A stretch of DNA of 64,000 nt from Tetragonia tetragonoides (GCA_038025085.1 CM076140.1:23592501-23656500), one strand, 5' to 3'; counted from the stretch's first letter, positions 1-10,677 are shown. Program-made: numbers and translations. Notes: generated by a model not told the origin, from the letters alone.

Positions 1-1
1 A

Positions 2-406
2 GTTTATGGTGTCGAAGCAGTGTTGCCGATTGAAGTGAAGGTACCTACTCTGCGGATTCTAATGTACGATGAGGGATTCAAGCACTCTCAACATCGCTAA
101 GAATTAGATCTCCTTCCGGAAAAGCGGGGTGATGCGCTGCTGCGTGCCGAAATTTACCGCCTAAGAATGGCAAGGATGTACAACAAACCTATGCGACCAC
201 GCCCCTGATATGTCGGCGATCTGGTCCTCAGAAAGACAAAATCAATTGGGAAGTCAGTTGAGTTCGGCAAGTTGACTCCAACATGGGAAGGTCCATATTT
301 GATCACCGATAAAATTCGCCAACGAACATACCGCCTGTCCACCCAGGATGGAGAAATGCTCCCAAAACCCTGGAACACTGTTAACCTGAAGAAGTACTAT
401 GTTTGA
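2..406 (+). pseudogene. Integrase C-terminal end of Tat-type polyprotein (stops in frame)
   Basis: Frame 2 begins VYGVEAVLPIEV, the conserved motif after the integrase core in Tat-type Gypsy elements. It ends with WEGPYLITDKIRQRTYRL and PWNTVNLKKYYV before a TGA at 404-406, matching the usual C-terminal segment that finishes the polyprotein. At least two in-frame stops interrupt it (after QHR, near 101, and after RPRP, near 209), so it cannot be translated as one piece. The start of the protein is outside the window. Confidence 0.85.
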
Positions 407-1053
407 TCCCCATCGACCCCACTTGGCGACGGAAAAACCAAGATCAGTTATCTAGGTAGAATAATTAGCTGTGTAATCTCAAATATTCACTTGTAATCAC
501 CTTCACGGGTGCAAAATCTTACATGAATGAGAACACAAACCTTAGTCTATATTGATTCTCGCTTCCCCCGCCCACGTCTATTTCCCTCGGAAAATATAAA
601 CACTGGCTCTGAAGAAAAGTCAGCTAAAGGCAGCTAATATTGCGAATCGCAAAACATAAAGCGGACTCTAACAAACGTTAGCAAAAATCAGTCCAAACTC
701 CAAACCATGAACAAAAACGAGCTCTGACAAACGACAGCAAATATCAACTCAAACACTCCACTATCAAAACGGATTCTGGATAATTAAGTCAGCTAAAATA
801 TCAATCAAGATAGTTAACATTAGAAAACGAACGAGCGTAAACACACCCCTTCGGAACAGTCACTTACACTTGTTACACATAAAAATTGTGCCTAAGATCC
901 CAAATCATCATCTCCATCAGGAGGGTCGTCATCACGGACATGAGTGGCATCATCACTGAGCGAGTCATCGCCGCCTACAGGCTCAGAGTCATCAGAGGTA
1001 GCATCTCCCGAACTCCAGGCCTCAGGATCATCGAGGGCGTCCTTCTCAAAACC
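407..1053. other. Spacer between pol end and antisense block
   Basis: No coding frame supported. A-rich and weakly repetitive: short motifs of the type GTCAGCTAAA and GACAAACGACAGCAAA recur between about 600 and 800, perhaps the remains of the tandem repeats some Tat elements carry in this spacer. Ends just downstream of the stop of the last antisense frame. Confidence 0.5.
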
Positions 1054-1482
1054 TCAAGTAAGAGAGTTCAATTCGAGATCATCAGACTCGAAGTTCAGAA
1101 GGTCGTCATCATCTATGGGATCACCAAAGTCAAAGATATCATCAAAATCCTGTTGATCCTCCTCCACGACCAGGTCGTCACCACGATCAGGATCGGCAGA
1201 AGGCACCAGTTCCTCGCCCTGCGGTTGATCTTTCAAAGAAATATCACCCCCTTGAAGGACGGGAGGATCAACGGATTCTGCGAGTAAAGGAGTAATCGCC
1301 TCGATCACAAGATTCCAATCATCCGAAGGATAAAGACGAGAGAAGACCGAGGCAATCCTCTTCCTCTCGTTGGTAGACCCCGCCCTGTAACCGTCATCGA
1401 GATACTGCTGACGACGAGCGTTAGAACTTCCGGGGTCAGAACCCTGTAAACGCGCCAACTCCTCGCGCAGGGCTAAGTTCTC

Positions 1483-1630
1483 CTTATACAACTGATCCGC
1501 CCTCTGGAATTCTTGCTCCATGGTAGCCATCTTCAGCATATGACTCTCCCGCTCATTGACGATTTGAACCCCTTGCATCTCAGTGAGTGCAGAGGAATCG
1601 CGCAGCACCTTGTTTGCTTCTCGAAGTTCC
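1483..1630. repeat. Direct duplication, copy 1 (flank of the RT fragment)
   Basis: About 148 bases beginning CTTATACAACTGATCCGCCC and ending near CTTCTCGAAGTTCCTG. They recur almost unchanged at 2713-2860; I count two differences, near 1580-1590. Both copies encode the same coiled-coil part of antisense ORF D. The 3' edge of this copy is followed by extra short repeats of TTCTCGAAGTTCC up to about 1665. Confidence 0.85.
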
Positions 1631-2712
1631 TGCTTCTCGAAGTTCCTGGTTCTCGAAGTTCCAATCATCCTGCTTGTCGGACGTCATCATGCACAGTCTT
1701 AATATCCTACCATCAGCAGTGCCGGTCAAACAGAAAAAACGCCACCTGGGCGACGACAGGAACAAGGAAGTAATAGAAAAGGTGACAAAGCTGTTAGAAG
1801 CCGGCTTCATCCGAGAATGTCAATACCCCGGGTGGATCAGTAATGTGGTCCTGGTGAAAAGAAACCCAATGGGTCATGGCGAATGTGTATAAATTTCACC
1901 GATTTAAACAAAGTCTGCCCAAAAGACAGCTTCCCACTACCTCTCATCGATCGTATGGTTGACTCCACTGCCGGGCATCAAACACTGAGCCTGATGGATG
2001 CCTACTCTGGGTATCACCAGGTCTAGTTGGACGAGGCCGATCAGGAAAATACGACCTTTATCATAGAACATGGGTTGTATTGTTATACGGTCGTGCCCGT
2101 TTGAGCTCAAGAATGCCGGGTCAACATATCAGAGGCTGGTCAACAAGCTCTTTGAGTATCAACTAGGGGACAATATGGAAGTCTATGATGATGATATGAT
2201 TGTAAAGACGAGAAAAGGTGGCAGCCACATTAGAGACCTGCAGCAAACCTTTGAAAATCTCCGGCTGTATCATATGAAGCTGAACCCGAAGAAGTGCACG
2301 TTCGGTGTCCACACCGGGAAATTCTTGGGGTATATGATAAGCAAGAGGGGCATTAACGCCAACCCAGAAAAAGTTGTCGCTATTCTCGACATGACGCCAC
2401 CTAGGACGGTTAAGGAAGTTCAAAACTTGGCATGATGCATCGCAGCCTTGGGGCGGTTCATTGCCTGAGGCGCCGATAAAAGCGCGCCTTTCTTTAATAC
2501 TATCAAAAAGAACACCAAGTTGTGTTGGACAGAAGAGGCAGTAAAGGCATTCGAGGATTTGAAACGTTAACTCACCAGACTGCCTACCATGGTAGCCCCC
2601 GGCCAAGGTGAAGAATTATTCTGTTACCCAGCCACTTCGGATACAGCTGTTAGCGCCGTTCTCTTCGTCGAGAGAGACAAGATTCAAAAGCCCGTTTACT
2701 ACACTAGCCATG
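1631..2712 (+). pseudogene. Reverse-transcriptase/RNase H fragment of a Tat-type element, inserted in antisense ORF D
   Basis: Plus-strand translation shows the start of a Tat-type reverse transcriptase (PVKQKKRHLG, LLEAGFIRECQYPGWISNVV), then after several stops the core: PFELKNAGSTYQRLVNKLF, the catalytic stretch EVYDDDMIVKT (YVDD altered to YDDD), and CTFGVHTGKFLGYMIS. The first part of RNase H follows (AVSAVLFVERDKIQKPVYYTSHA) and breaks off abruptly near 2712. Both sides are flanked by the same 148-base sequence. It is out of order relative to the integrase at 2-406, so it is a separate fragment, not part of the surrounding element's pol. Confidence 0.85.
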
Positions 2713-2860
2713 CTTATACAACTGATCCGCCCTCTGGAATTCTTGCTCCATGGTAGCCATCTTCAGCATATGACTCTCCCGCTCATTGACGATTTGAACC
2801 CCTTGCATCTTAGTGAGCGCAGAGGAATCGCGCAGCACCTTGTTTGCTTCTCGAAGTTCC
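2713..2860. repeat. Direct duplication, copy 2 (flank of the RT fragment)
   Basis: Second copy of the 148-base segment at 1483-1630. It sits immediately 3' of the broken RNase H sequence and continues into the upstream half of antisense ORF D. Its length and near identity mean the pol fragment arrived together with a duplication of its target, which is far longer than any transposon target duplication. Confidence 0.85.
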
Positions 2861-3661
2861 TGGTTCTCCCTGATATATCGCTTCGCTCGCCGCATCATGG
2901 GGTAAAAATAGTGATGAATCCTCCCACATGGACCATCAGCTCAACCAGTTGACGATGAATCTCGTCCATTTGCTTCATACGTAAACTATAGAGAAAATCA
3001 AGGTTGGCGTCAGGAATCATTCCCGACATCTGCTCAAGGAAGTCATTCAGTTTCTCCTTCTCGCCTTTGGCGATAGCCGCCATATAAGAAAAGCCTTCCG
3101 AATGGGAAGGAGGATTGCTGGAACTAGCACCTTTACCGACGGCCGCTTTCCTGATCGCCTCCCAAGCCTCGTAGGCCTCTAACGTGCTGTTAAAAGCTCG
3201 ACTGGACAGATCCTCGGCAAACTCGGGGTCGCGAGCAATCACGTCCCCCCCTTCTTCGACTTCAAAATGGCGGTTAGGATCTTCGCTTTTAAACGGAGCA
3301 CGGGGAGGAATTTTCCCCTGTCGGCCAGTAAAGAATCGCGGGTCTTCGCCAGGATCAATCCCTTTGTGAAGACGGGCATGTTTGCGAGGCGCAGCCTTCT
3401 TCTGGGGATCCTGTATCGACCGTTGGATGGCGTTGAGAACATCATCCGAGCAAAAACTGTCGTCATCTGTCTTTGGCGCCGAAAGAGGGAGATCCTCGCC
3501 TAATATTGGCGCTTCGGCATATTCATTCTGCTGAGCGCTACAATTAAGCTAAGCCGACTGATCTCCGCGCTGAGAAGGTTCCATAACCAAAAACAGATCA
3601 AAATATCGGAGCAAATTTGAAGGGTGAAAACATGAATGAATGGTGACAGGAAAATGCAAGG

Positions 3662-3671
3662 GAATTTATAG
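3662..3671 (-). promoter_or_regulatory. TATA-like box of antisense ORF D
   Basis: Minus strand reads CTATAAATTC, about 80 bases upstream of the ATG at 3584 and followed by a pyrimidine-rich leader. It lies in the gap between the end of antisense ORF C (3867) and ORF D. Confidence 0.45.
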
Positions 3672-3866
3672 ACAAGGAATGAGACAAAGAGCCTTATTTT
3701 CATTACAGATGCCAAGTGGCACAGTTTACAAAGAGTCCTATCTTCCTTAAAGATGCCAAGTGGCACAGTTTACAGAGCCGATCGAAATACATCATTGGAC
3801 GGACCCACAAAAACAGAAATACAGTTGAGAACAAAAAATAAAACCGCTCCAAAGCAGCAGAACCTA

Positions 3867-6237
3867 CTAGTCTGCGGCAGAGGTTTTGTCTTCGTCCCCG
3901 GCATCATGATCGGTCGTGGCCCTCTTCGCCATGACCGTCCGAATCTGACCAGACAGGTCATCGCCCCCTTCCGAAGCAAGAACACCATAAACTTTCGACA
4001 AAGCTTCTTCGCGAGCAATACGCTTCTTATGGTCCAGAGAAGCACTCAGGAGCAAGGCAAAGTCGTCAGAAAGTTTATACTCGGCGATAATCAGGTCGCG
4101 AGATGAAGAGGCGTTAAACCCAGAAACCTTCTGAGAAACATCCTGGACCTCTGGGCGAGACTTAGCAATTACCCGCTGAGCTTCCTCCATCTTCAACTGT
4201 ATCTTCTGTACAGCCTTATCCTTGCTATCAATAAGCTCGGATTTGTCTTTCAGCGCGGCTTTGAGAGCCTCAAGCTCAGATGACCTCTTGAGGGCCTCGT
4301 CTTTTAAGCTCGCCTCAGAAGCGACCACCTTGTCCAGCCGGGCCTTGCAGACGCTTGGCCTCGGCACTCCACTTTATCGCAGCCTTCCTATGTTTTTCAG
4401 AGCTTTGGACCAAGGAGGCATTCTTCTGGACCTCTTCCGTCAGCTCTTTGATCCTTTGATCAACCCCGTCATGATGATGGCAAAAAGGGTGCAGCTCCGA
4501 CAACATTGGGCGCAGCTTTTCGGTAGCGCTACAAGTGCCCAAAAATTGCTACACAAGAAACATGAAGAATCGTCAGCAATAAGTAAAAAAGCACGACTCA
4601 GCACCATGTGCCGTACACAAATGAGAGGTACTTACGATGCCGGCAACGGATGCCAAATCAGACAACATCGCTTCTACTGGGTGCTCCCCCGCCAATTCCT
4701 TGGCATCTGCTAAACCTTGCAGCAAGTCGGCAACGGAGCCTAATACCCTCCTCTGAGGCTCGTTCCAAGCCTTGTCGGTCGAAACCAACTCCCCAGCATG
4801 CACAATCCTATCCCCACTGTGATTCATTATCGGCACGCCATTCGGAACCGAGTTCAGACGAGGCTCCTTCCTCCCAACACTCCCCTGAATATCAAAAACA
4901 TAAGTAGGAGTGTCGCGACGAGGGATAGGTCGATGATTTAACAATCCTCGACCTTTTCAGGAAAGGCTCGGCTTCACCATGAGCCCCGGAAGACAACTCG
5001 TAAAGCGTCGCCTGGGCCGATTCAACCTCAGCGGCTCCAGAAGTGGGTGGGGCAACAACCGGCTGAGTAGCCTGCGCCTGCGCCTTGGCCAAACGAGAAC
5101 GGCGTTTAGATGCTTCCAAAGTCTCGGAACGGGAGCATGGTTGCTCCATCATCGGCGGCAACTCGCTACGAGAAGAAGAATAAGGCATAGCCAACTCCTC
5201 AATGCCGAGAGGAATATGGTCAATCCCTAGGGAAGACCAAAAACCCTTCACTTTCTCGATGGCAACGGCACAGATGTCCAGCTCCTCGCCCTGCTGAGCC
5301 TGGGTGAGAAACTTCACCAATTCTCCTGAAACAAATAACAAATAAAAAGAGTTCAGAAAAATGATGGTCGCCTCGGCAATAGTTAAGCGGCAAGAAGAAA
5401 TCATACCTTTTGCCCCCTCGGGAACTTTGATAAGGCCGGCAAAAGATAGAAACCCGGCATCCTTCAACCACTCGAGGCGCGGACAATACCGAACATGATG
5501 ACGCACCTTTTTATTGTTCCCGTCGCGAAGGGCCAGGCACCTGAAGCTGTTCAGGGAAAACTGTTCGGCGGGAGTCAGAGACACCAAATCAGACCCTTCC
5601 GGCACCTTGGGAAAGGTAACATTGAAGTCCGGAATGTCCTCCCAACCATTCGGTCGGCTGATGAAGACCTAGCGATCCTTCCAGTTTTGATACTTATCAC
5701 AGGGAAAACGGAAAGGCAAGAAGCCATCCTAAAAATCGGCAAGATAACAATATGGTCGCGACCGAGAACCGGCAGACTTCAGGCTCATAATGTGCTTAAA
5801 CACATTCAGCGATGGCTCGAAGCCCATAACTTGGCACATCGCTAAATAACCATTTATCGCTGCCCACATGTTCGGCAGTATCTGAGTCGGGGCAACTTGA
5901 TAATCCGCCAAAAGATCCACAAGAAAAGGCCGCATAGGAAGACGGAACCCCGTCTCTATCATACCATTGTGAACGACAATACAATTATCGTCAGGGGGGA
6001 AAATACGACGCTACCCTTCTCTGGGAAAATAAGAGAACAATTCTTGGGAAGGCCTAATTGACCCTTGACAGAGTTCAATTGATCGTCGCTCGTGGGCGTA
6101 CGATGAACCCAAGCCAAGTCAGGAGCCCAATAGGCGATTTCCTCGGCGCTTTTCGACAGCTCCACGACCTTCTGACGAAGAACACCTCGGAACGTCTTGC
6201 CGGAAACCTGAGACGACGAAGAAGCACCTCTTGTCAT
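3867..6237 (-). pseudogene. Antisense ORF C: 'putative gypsy-type transposon' (Transposase_28-like) domain plus coiled coil, two introns
   Basis: Starts at the ATG at 6235-6237 (MTRGASSSSQVSGKTF). The N-terminal part is followed by a segment resembling the plant 'putative gypsy type transposon' domain (Pfam PF04195, recalled, not searched): GFRLPMRPFLVDLLADYQVAP, MWAAINGYLAMCQVMGF, then LTPAEQFSLNSFRCLALRD. The C-terminal third is a long coiled coil (SLKDEALKRSSELEALKAAL) ending at the stop at 3867. Two plausible GT-AG introns are 5326-5406 and 4549-4635. Frame breaks near 6000, 5730, 4940 and 4350 make it a pseudogene. A TATA box lies at 6349-6359. Function of the domain unknown. Confidence 0.7.
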
Positions 6238-6348
6238 GATAAGAAAATCTAAAGGGAGTCTAGAGAGAATTTGCGTGAAAAACAATACGCACAGAATCAC
6301 AGAAAGAAGCAAATGAAAGAACAAATGATTGCAAAGTGCAAAGCTCAT

Positions 6349-6359
6349 ATATTTATAAA
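6349..6359 (-). promoter_or_regulatory. TATA box of antisense ORF C
   Basis: Minus strand reads TTTATAAATATA, about 112 bases upstream of the ATG at 6237, with a pyrimidine-rich leader between. It starts only about 75 bases beyond the stop of antisense ORF B. Confidence 0.5.
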
Positions 6360-6433
6360 GGGGCATAACTCGACCCCTATGGTACATGTGGCCTAGCAGA
6401 AGCGCAAGGCACAAATACAAAGAGTCCTAAAAA

Positions 6434-7103
6434 TTACACAGGCCCAGGTCCCCCCATCTTAGACAGATCGGCTTGAAGACGCCAGCACACTACTTCTAAC
6501 TCCTTTTGGCGAGAGCTAAGCCCCTCATACAAGGTGTGAGCCGACCGTAACTCGCTATCGAAACCGGCTATCTTCAAAGAGGTCTCTGAAGACGGGAATA
6601 AATGCGGGCATGCTCCGCCTTGATTTTCTCGACCTCAGCAAGCTTTTTCTCGCGAGCATCAAACGAAGAAAAACTGTTTCAGCCTTTCCTGACGACACTT
6701 CCTCGGCGCGCCCTGTCCGCCCCTCGGCATCAGATCTCGCCTGAGACCAACCCTCTGAAGTAGCCAAGCCTCGGCGATAATTGAGAGGAGTTGCCGAGGA
6801 AAAAGGAATCCTCTCGGCAACTATATCCTTCTCCAACAAACTTGCCAAGGCCAGCTTCACTGGCTTGCCAAACGATGGATCCGCTAGATGACGAGCATAC
6901 CAGCAAGCCAAGATCTCACCACAAAGATCCTTGCCGTATCGAATACCAGCCTCCCTCACAACGCACAAAGGTGTTCGTGATAAAGAGGCAAGGATTTCTC
7001 GGCACAATCTCCTTGGCGTTTTTCTCAACCTGTAACGGCTAACAACCTCAGGTTCACCTTCAAAATCACTGGATCCAAAGGGAATCTCAATCGTTGAGAC
7101 CAT
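6434..7103 (-). pseudogene. Antisense ORF B of the Tat element, unknown function
   Basis: Starts at the ATG at 7101-7103 (MVSTIEIPFGSSDFEGEPEV). Recognisable blocks are YRLRKTPRRLCREILASLSR and GKDLCGEILACWYARHLADP, followed by an alpha-helical, charged segment. After about residue 145 the frame shifts; the continuation (DAREKKLAEVEKIKAEHAR, then after a second shift RSAHTLYEGLSSRQKELEVV) is coiled-coil-like and ends at a TAA at 6434-6436. No family recognised. Two frameshifts make it non-functional as written. TATA-like box at 7143-7152. Confidence 0.55.
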
Positions 7104-7142
7104 GATGAGAGAAGCTTAAAGGGAACACCAGAGCTAAATCTC

Positions 7143-7152
7143 ATATTTATAC
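7143..7152 (-). promoter_or_regulatory. TATA box of antisense ORF B
   Basis: Minus strand reads GTATAAATAT about 40 bases upstream of the ATG at 7103, followed by a pyrimidine-rich leader (GTTCCCTTTAAGCTTCTCTC). Confidence 0.45.
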
Positions 7153-7515
7153 AAAGACAACAAGAGTACAAGACAAAAGATTACGTCATCTTAGCCAACA
7201 ACAAGATGTCACCTGTTCCCCCGACAGATATGGGTCAACTAGTCATAAAAGCAAAGTCCACAAGGAAGCCACCTAGCCCACCACGAATTTCTTGGGACAA
7301 AAACATGAAGAAATACCTGGGGGACACGTAAGCCCAAAAGTTAGAAACAAAATTAATACACAAGCAGTCAAAGATTGTTTCTGGGGCAAAAGAGAGCTTC
7401 ATTTCATCAAGAAGCCGGGTGGTAACCGGCATTACAAATTCGCCGAGGACGGCCCGGCATTCAAAAAAATAATAATAATAAACAACCACAAACTTAACAA
7501 CACAGCAAGTTGTAT

Positions 7516-8091
7516 CTAAGCCTGACGACCCAAGCGAGCATTGCCAGCGTCCCTCCTAAGCTCATCTCTCACAAACCCACAGAAATCAGAGAGACGTTCC
7601 TGCCGACCCCTGAGCTCCACAATACGAGCCCTCGCGTCGTCTAGGCTAGTCTGGGTAGCAGCAGCCTGCCGTTCAGCCTCATAAACATCCAAAGCGAGGG
7701 ACCCTAAGCTCCACAGACTGGTCTTGATAAGTCCTTCCTCATACTCAGCATGATTTATTGCCCCGCCGGCCTCTCGACCATAACGAGCATGACCCTCAAA
7801 ACAAGGAGGGGGTGAGACACTCCTCTCACGCTTCACCCCCTTATCCTTGGATAAAGAGGAAGTAGGTCGCTCGACAGATGGCCCTGGGACAGCCACACCG
7901 GCAGCAGTGGAGGCCAGCCCAAGAACAATCTCCCGACCAGAGGCCGACCTCTCAGCGGAAGCCCTCAGAACTGCAGTAGCAGGAGGAGCAGGACACCAAC
8001 TTGCCGACACAACTCGTCGGCGGAATGGGGAAGCGGGCCGAGACCGCTTGCTAGAGGCCCCCTGCCGAGCCACATCAGACGAGCCTGACAT
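7516..8091 (-). CDS. Antisense ORF A of the Tat element, intact 191-residue frame, unknown function
   Basis: An uninterrupted minus-strand frame from the ATG at 8089-8091 (MSGSSDVARQGASSKRSRP) to a TAG at 7516-7518. The N-terminal half is basic, Ser/Pro/Ala-rich and probably disordered (SKRSRPASPFRRR, KRERSVSPPP). The C-terminal third is a predicted coiled coil (YEAERQAAATQTSLDDARAR, VELRGRQERLSDF). It is the only one of the four antisense frames without a visible lesion. A TATA box lies at 8193-8200. No domain recognised; a basic N-terminus plus coiled coil would suit a nucleic-acid-binding or assembly protein, but that is inference. Confidence 0.5.
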   Translation of the reverse strand: MSGSSDVARQGASSKRSRPASPFRRRVVSASWCPAPPATAVLRASAERSASGREIVLGLASTAAGVAVPGPSVERPTSSLSKDKGVKRERSVSPPPCFEGHARYGREAGGAINHAEYEEGLIKTSLWSLGSLALDVYEAERQAAATQTSLDDARARIVELRGRQERLSDFCGFVRDELRRDAGNARLGRQA

Positions 8092-8192
8092 GTTTAAAAC
8101 CGGGTAAAAGTTATTGATACATGTACAAGATGAGAGAGCAGAACAGAGAAGACAAGTGGTGAATAAAAGTATACGGCCGAATAATGGAAGGG

Positions 8193-8200
8193 TTTATATA
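8193..8200 (-). promoter_or_regulatory. TATA box of antisense ORF A
   Basis: Minus strand reads TATATAAACCC about 100 bases upstream of the ATG at 8091. It lies between the 3' LTR (from 8309) and the antisense gene, so it is outside the LTR itself. Confidence 0.5.
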
Positions 8201-8308
8201 GAAAAACACCCCTGGCCCCAAGAAGACGAAACGCCTCCTCAAATATCATTAATTGTCAGAAATGTCTTGCCTCCTACCGACTCCACCAAACCGTTCCTGA
8301 GGGGCAAA

Positions 8309-8658
8309 TGTCATGACCCAAAATATCCAGTTAAGCCCACAAGACCACTCTCCTTCTAAGGCCCATTCCTGAAGGCCACTGGGAACCTTAATCAAGGAAA
8401 CGACCCAGTAAATACACGTGTCAAGCAGATACTGACCAAGGACACTCTCCTATCTGCGCATGCCACGTGTCACCTAGGGATTGTCCCAGTACCCGTGAAA
8501 TCCCTGCCTATAAATACTCTCAAATCAGGTATGAAGAGGACAACTACTTTCAATCAATCAAATTACTTATTACCTAATAGAGAGAGAATATTGACTTAAG
8601 CATCGGAGCGGGGATCCCGGAAAACCTCTCCGGCCTAGTGACGTATTCTGATTTTGCA
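8309..8658 (+). repeat. 3' LTR of the Tat element
   Basis: Starts TGTCATGACCC right after a purine tract (GAGGGGCAAA, the likely polypurine tract) and ends TTTTGCA, giving the TG...CA ends of an LTR. A TATA box (CCTATAAATACTC) lies near 8507-8518, followed by the leader and the CTCTCCGGCC stretch. Length about 350 bases. No 5' partner is in the window, so the boundaries rest on the termini and the polypurine tract. Confidence 0.65.
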
Positions 8659-9496
8659 GGTACCAATGCCAGTAATAGTACTCCCAGAGCACGAGGAATT
8701 AACCCCAAAACAAGTAGTGACTTCAAATGGGGCGGCATATAAGAGGATCATAATTGTGTTTAAGGGAAATAGACCGTTAACTATGTTGTTTACCACTAAA
8801 ACTAACACTAATAATGCATCTAAATTTATTTTTATGCATTATATGATTTTGAATAGTTTTAATTTATTATGTTTATTTGTTAGAAACTAAAATTCTATCC
8901 ATTAAATGGTTAACCATAATTAATATCCACAATAGATTTTTTACAAGCTGACACTACTTGACCATGGAGAAGTTTATCCATATTTAAAAAATGACATTTG
9001 TGTTAGGGATAATACTTCGACATCAATTCCTATGTTGCCAAACCATATTAACTTTCAACGTAAATGTGCAGTTAATGTATAACTAATCCAGAAGTTTAAT
9101 TATTGTCCTTATCGATTAAGAAACTTATTAAAAATAAAGTAATATATTAAGGGGACACATAATAACTTAATAGAAAACATAATATAATAAAGCAGTATTT
9201 AGTTATTTACGTTTAGTAATAAAAATTACGAGATTGATAATTTTGATATTATTATGCATATATTTTTAAATTGTGGAACTAAATTTAGTCTAATCCCATT
9301 ATGAATGACGATGGTATGAAATTATATATTTTCAAAAATTGACATGTACCTTATATACAGACCTTTCTTTCAAACAATGTATCTAATAAATAGTAGTAAT
9401 ATTGTCCTGAAATATTTTGAAAAATATTACTATTAATTTTTATCTACTTATAAAATTATTTTACGAGCCCATGCGAAACACGGGGATGAAAACTAG
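8659..9496 (+). mobile_element. Helitron-like unit, 3' part (array unit 0)
   Basis: AT-rich non-coding DNA ending in a degenerate stem (CCCATGCGAAACACGGGG, 9468-9485) and CTAG at 9493-9496 followed by T, the arrangement of a Helitron 3' terminus. Its first 400 bases (CATATAAGAGGATCATAATT, ACTACTTGACCATGGAGAAG) are homologous to 25525-25890 beyond the large retrotransposon. No Rep/helicase coding, so non-autonomous. Confidence 0.5.
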
Positions 9497-9703
9497 TAGA
9501 TATATATATACATATAGCTGGGTCCTTCTTTGTGTGGTGCTGACACGTGGGACACCACATAGGCAAGCCACGTCATGTGAACATGACACGTAAACCGACA
9601 CGTAAGCACAAACTTGCCACGTAGCATGACACATCATCCATCATTAATGTCTCATCATTAGTTGAGTTAACTACATATTTATTAGCATATTTCTAAATCA
9701 TAT

Positions 9704-9796
<93 letters not shown>

Positions 9797-10677
9797 GGGT
9801 CCTTTCTTTGTGTTGTGCCGACACGTGGGACGCCACATAGGCGCGCCACATTGTGCAAGCATGACAAGCAAGCTGCCACATATGTAATGCATCCACCTTG
9901 TCGTCGGTTTATTAATGCATCATCATTCTTGAGTTTAATATGGTCATTAAATATGGAATTTATAATTATTAGTATAATGTATCAAATAATAAAATAAAAT
10001 AACTTTATTTACGCAAATCAAAAAATTCTAAATTTAACGTCATTGCATCGGAAATGAAAAATTCTTCAAATTGAGATACATATGCAGTATAGTTGGCCAA
10101 TATGATCCATATTTGTGTGGTGATAACATGTGAGACGACATGTAAGCGAGTCACATACGTGTATCGTTGACATATAAGCTGACACGTATGCAAATCATCC
10201 AATATGTCACCAGCAACTAATGCTCATCATTATTATTGACTTTAATATAGTAATGAAACATGATATTTTATCATCATTAGCATGTTCTTTTTAACTACAA
10301 ATTAAAAAAGAAATCGTCACACAATTCTAATAATTAAATCAAAAATGAAAATTACTTTAAAATGAGATGTATATATGCTATTCTGGTCAATAATATTTTG
10401 CAATTTTTGGGGAGAATAAAATACATAGTACATGCTTATTTTAATTGTAAGTAAAATGAAGTCTAAAATCATGAATATGTTTTCGAAGTTAGGTAATTCT
10501 CATGTGGAGTGGATAAATGTAAAATTTTTATTAGTAATTAATTTACGAATATATGGGAATTTGATATGTAATGTACACATTTTTGGCCATATATTGAAAA
10601 AATACATTAGCAATTAACTTAGTTAATATATTAAGGAAATAAAATGAGCTCGTGCGAAGCACGGGTATAAAACCTAG
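9497..10677 (+). mobile_element. Helitron-like unit 1
   Basis: Begins right after the previous CTAG with the family's 5' block (CTGGGTCCTTCTTTGTGTGG, ACACGTGGGACACCACATAG). It ends with the stem CTCGTGCGAAGCACGGG (10648-10666) and CTAG at 10674-10677. It contains a long TA microsatellite and a second, diverged copy of the 5' block at 9794, so it is a nested composite. The interior differs from units 2 and 3. Confidence 0.55.
9707..9793. repeat. (TA)n microsatellite
   Basis: About 85 bases of uninterrupted TA dinucleotide inside Helitron-like unit 1, directly before a second copy of the family's GGGTCCTT block. The Tyr-Ile open frames seen here are a by-product of the repeat. Confidence 0.95.

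Larger units (their letters stand above)
1054..3584 (-). pseudogene. Antisense ORF D of the Tat element (acidic C-terminus, coiled coil), interrupted
   Basis: Minus-strand reading starts at an ATG at 3582-3584 (MEPSQRGDQSA), has a stop at codon 12, then stays open through a region including IARDPEFAEDLSSRAFNS and MKQMDEIHRQLVELM to about 2895. A coiled-coil segment (ENQELREANKVLRDSS) follows near 2870-2713. The rest, with a very acidic tail (DDIFDFGDPIDDDDLL), lies at 1668-1054, so a pol fragment at about 1631-2712 splits it. A TATA-like box on the same strand is at 3662-3671. Function unknown; no known catalytic motif seen. Confidence 0.6.
1..8658 (+). mobile_element. Tat-lineage (Retand-like) Ty3/Gypsy retrotransposon, 3' half, degenerate
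   Basis: A coherent 3' half of a Tat-type element on the + strand: the end of integrase (2-406), a non-coding spacer, a block of antisense open frames (1054-8091, minus strand), a purine-rich tract just before 8309, and a 350-base LTR ending at 8658. Tat-lineage elements are known to carry extra antisense frames between pol and the 3' LTR, which fits this layout. The 5' part lies outside the window. Integrase has in-frame stops, and a reverse-transcriptase fragment sits inside the antisense block, so the copy is old and rearranged. Confidence 0.8.

Noticed and set aside
886..1287. Plus-strand 133-residue frame
   Set aside because: Mirror of the acidic C-terminus of antisense ORF D; composition is not protein-like.
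9682..9896. Minus-strand frames rich in Tyr-Ile
   Set aside because: Translation of the TA microsatellite.
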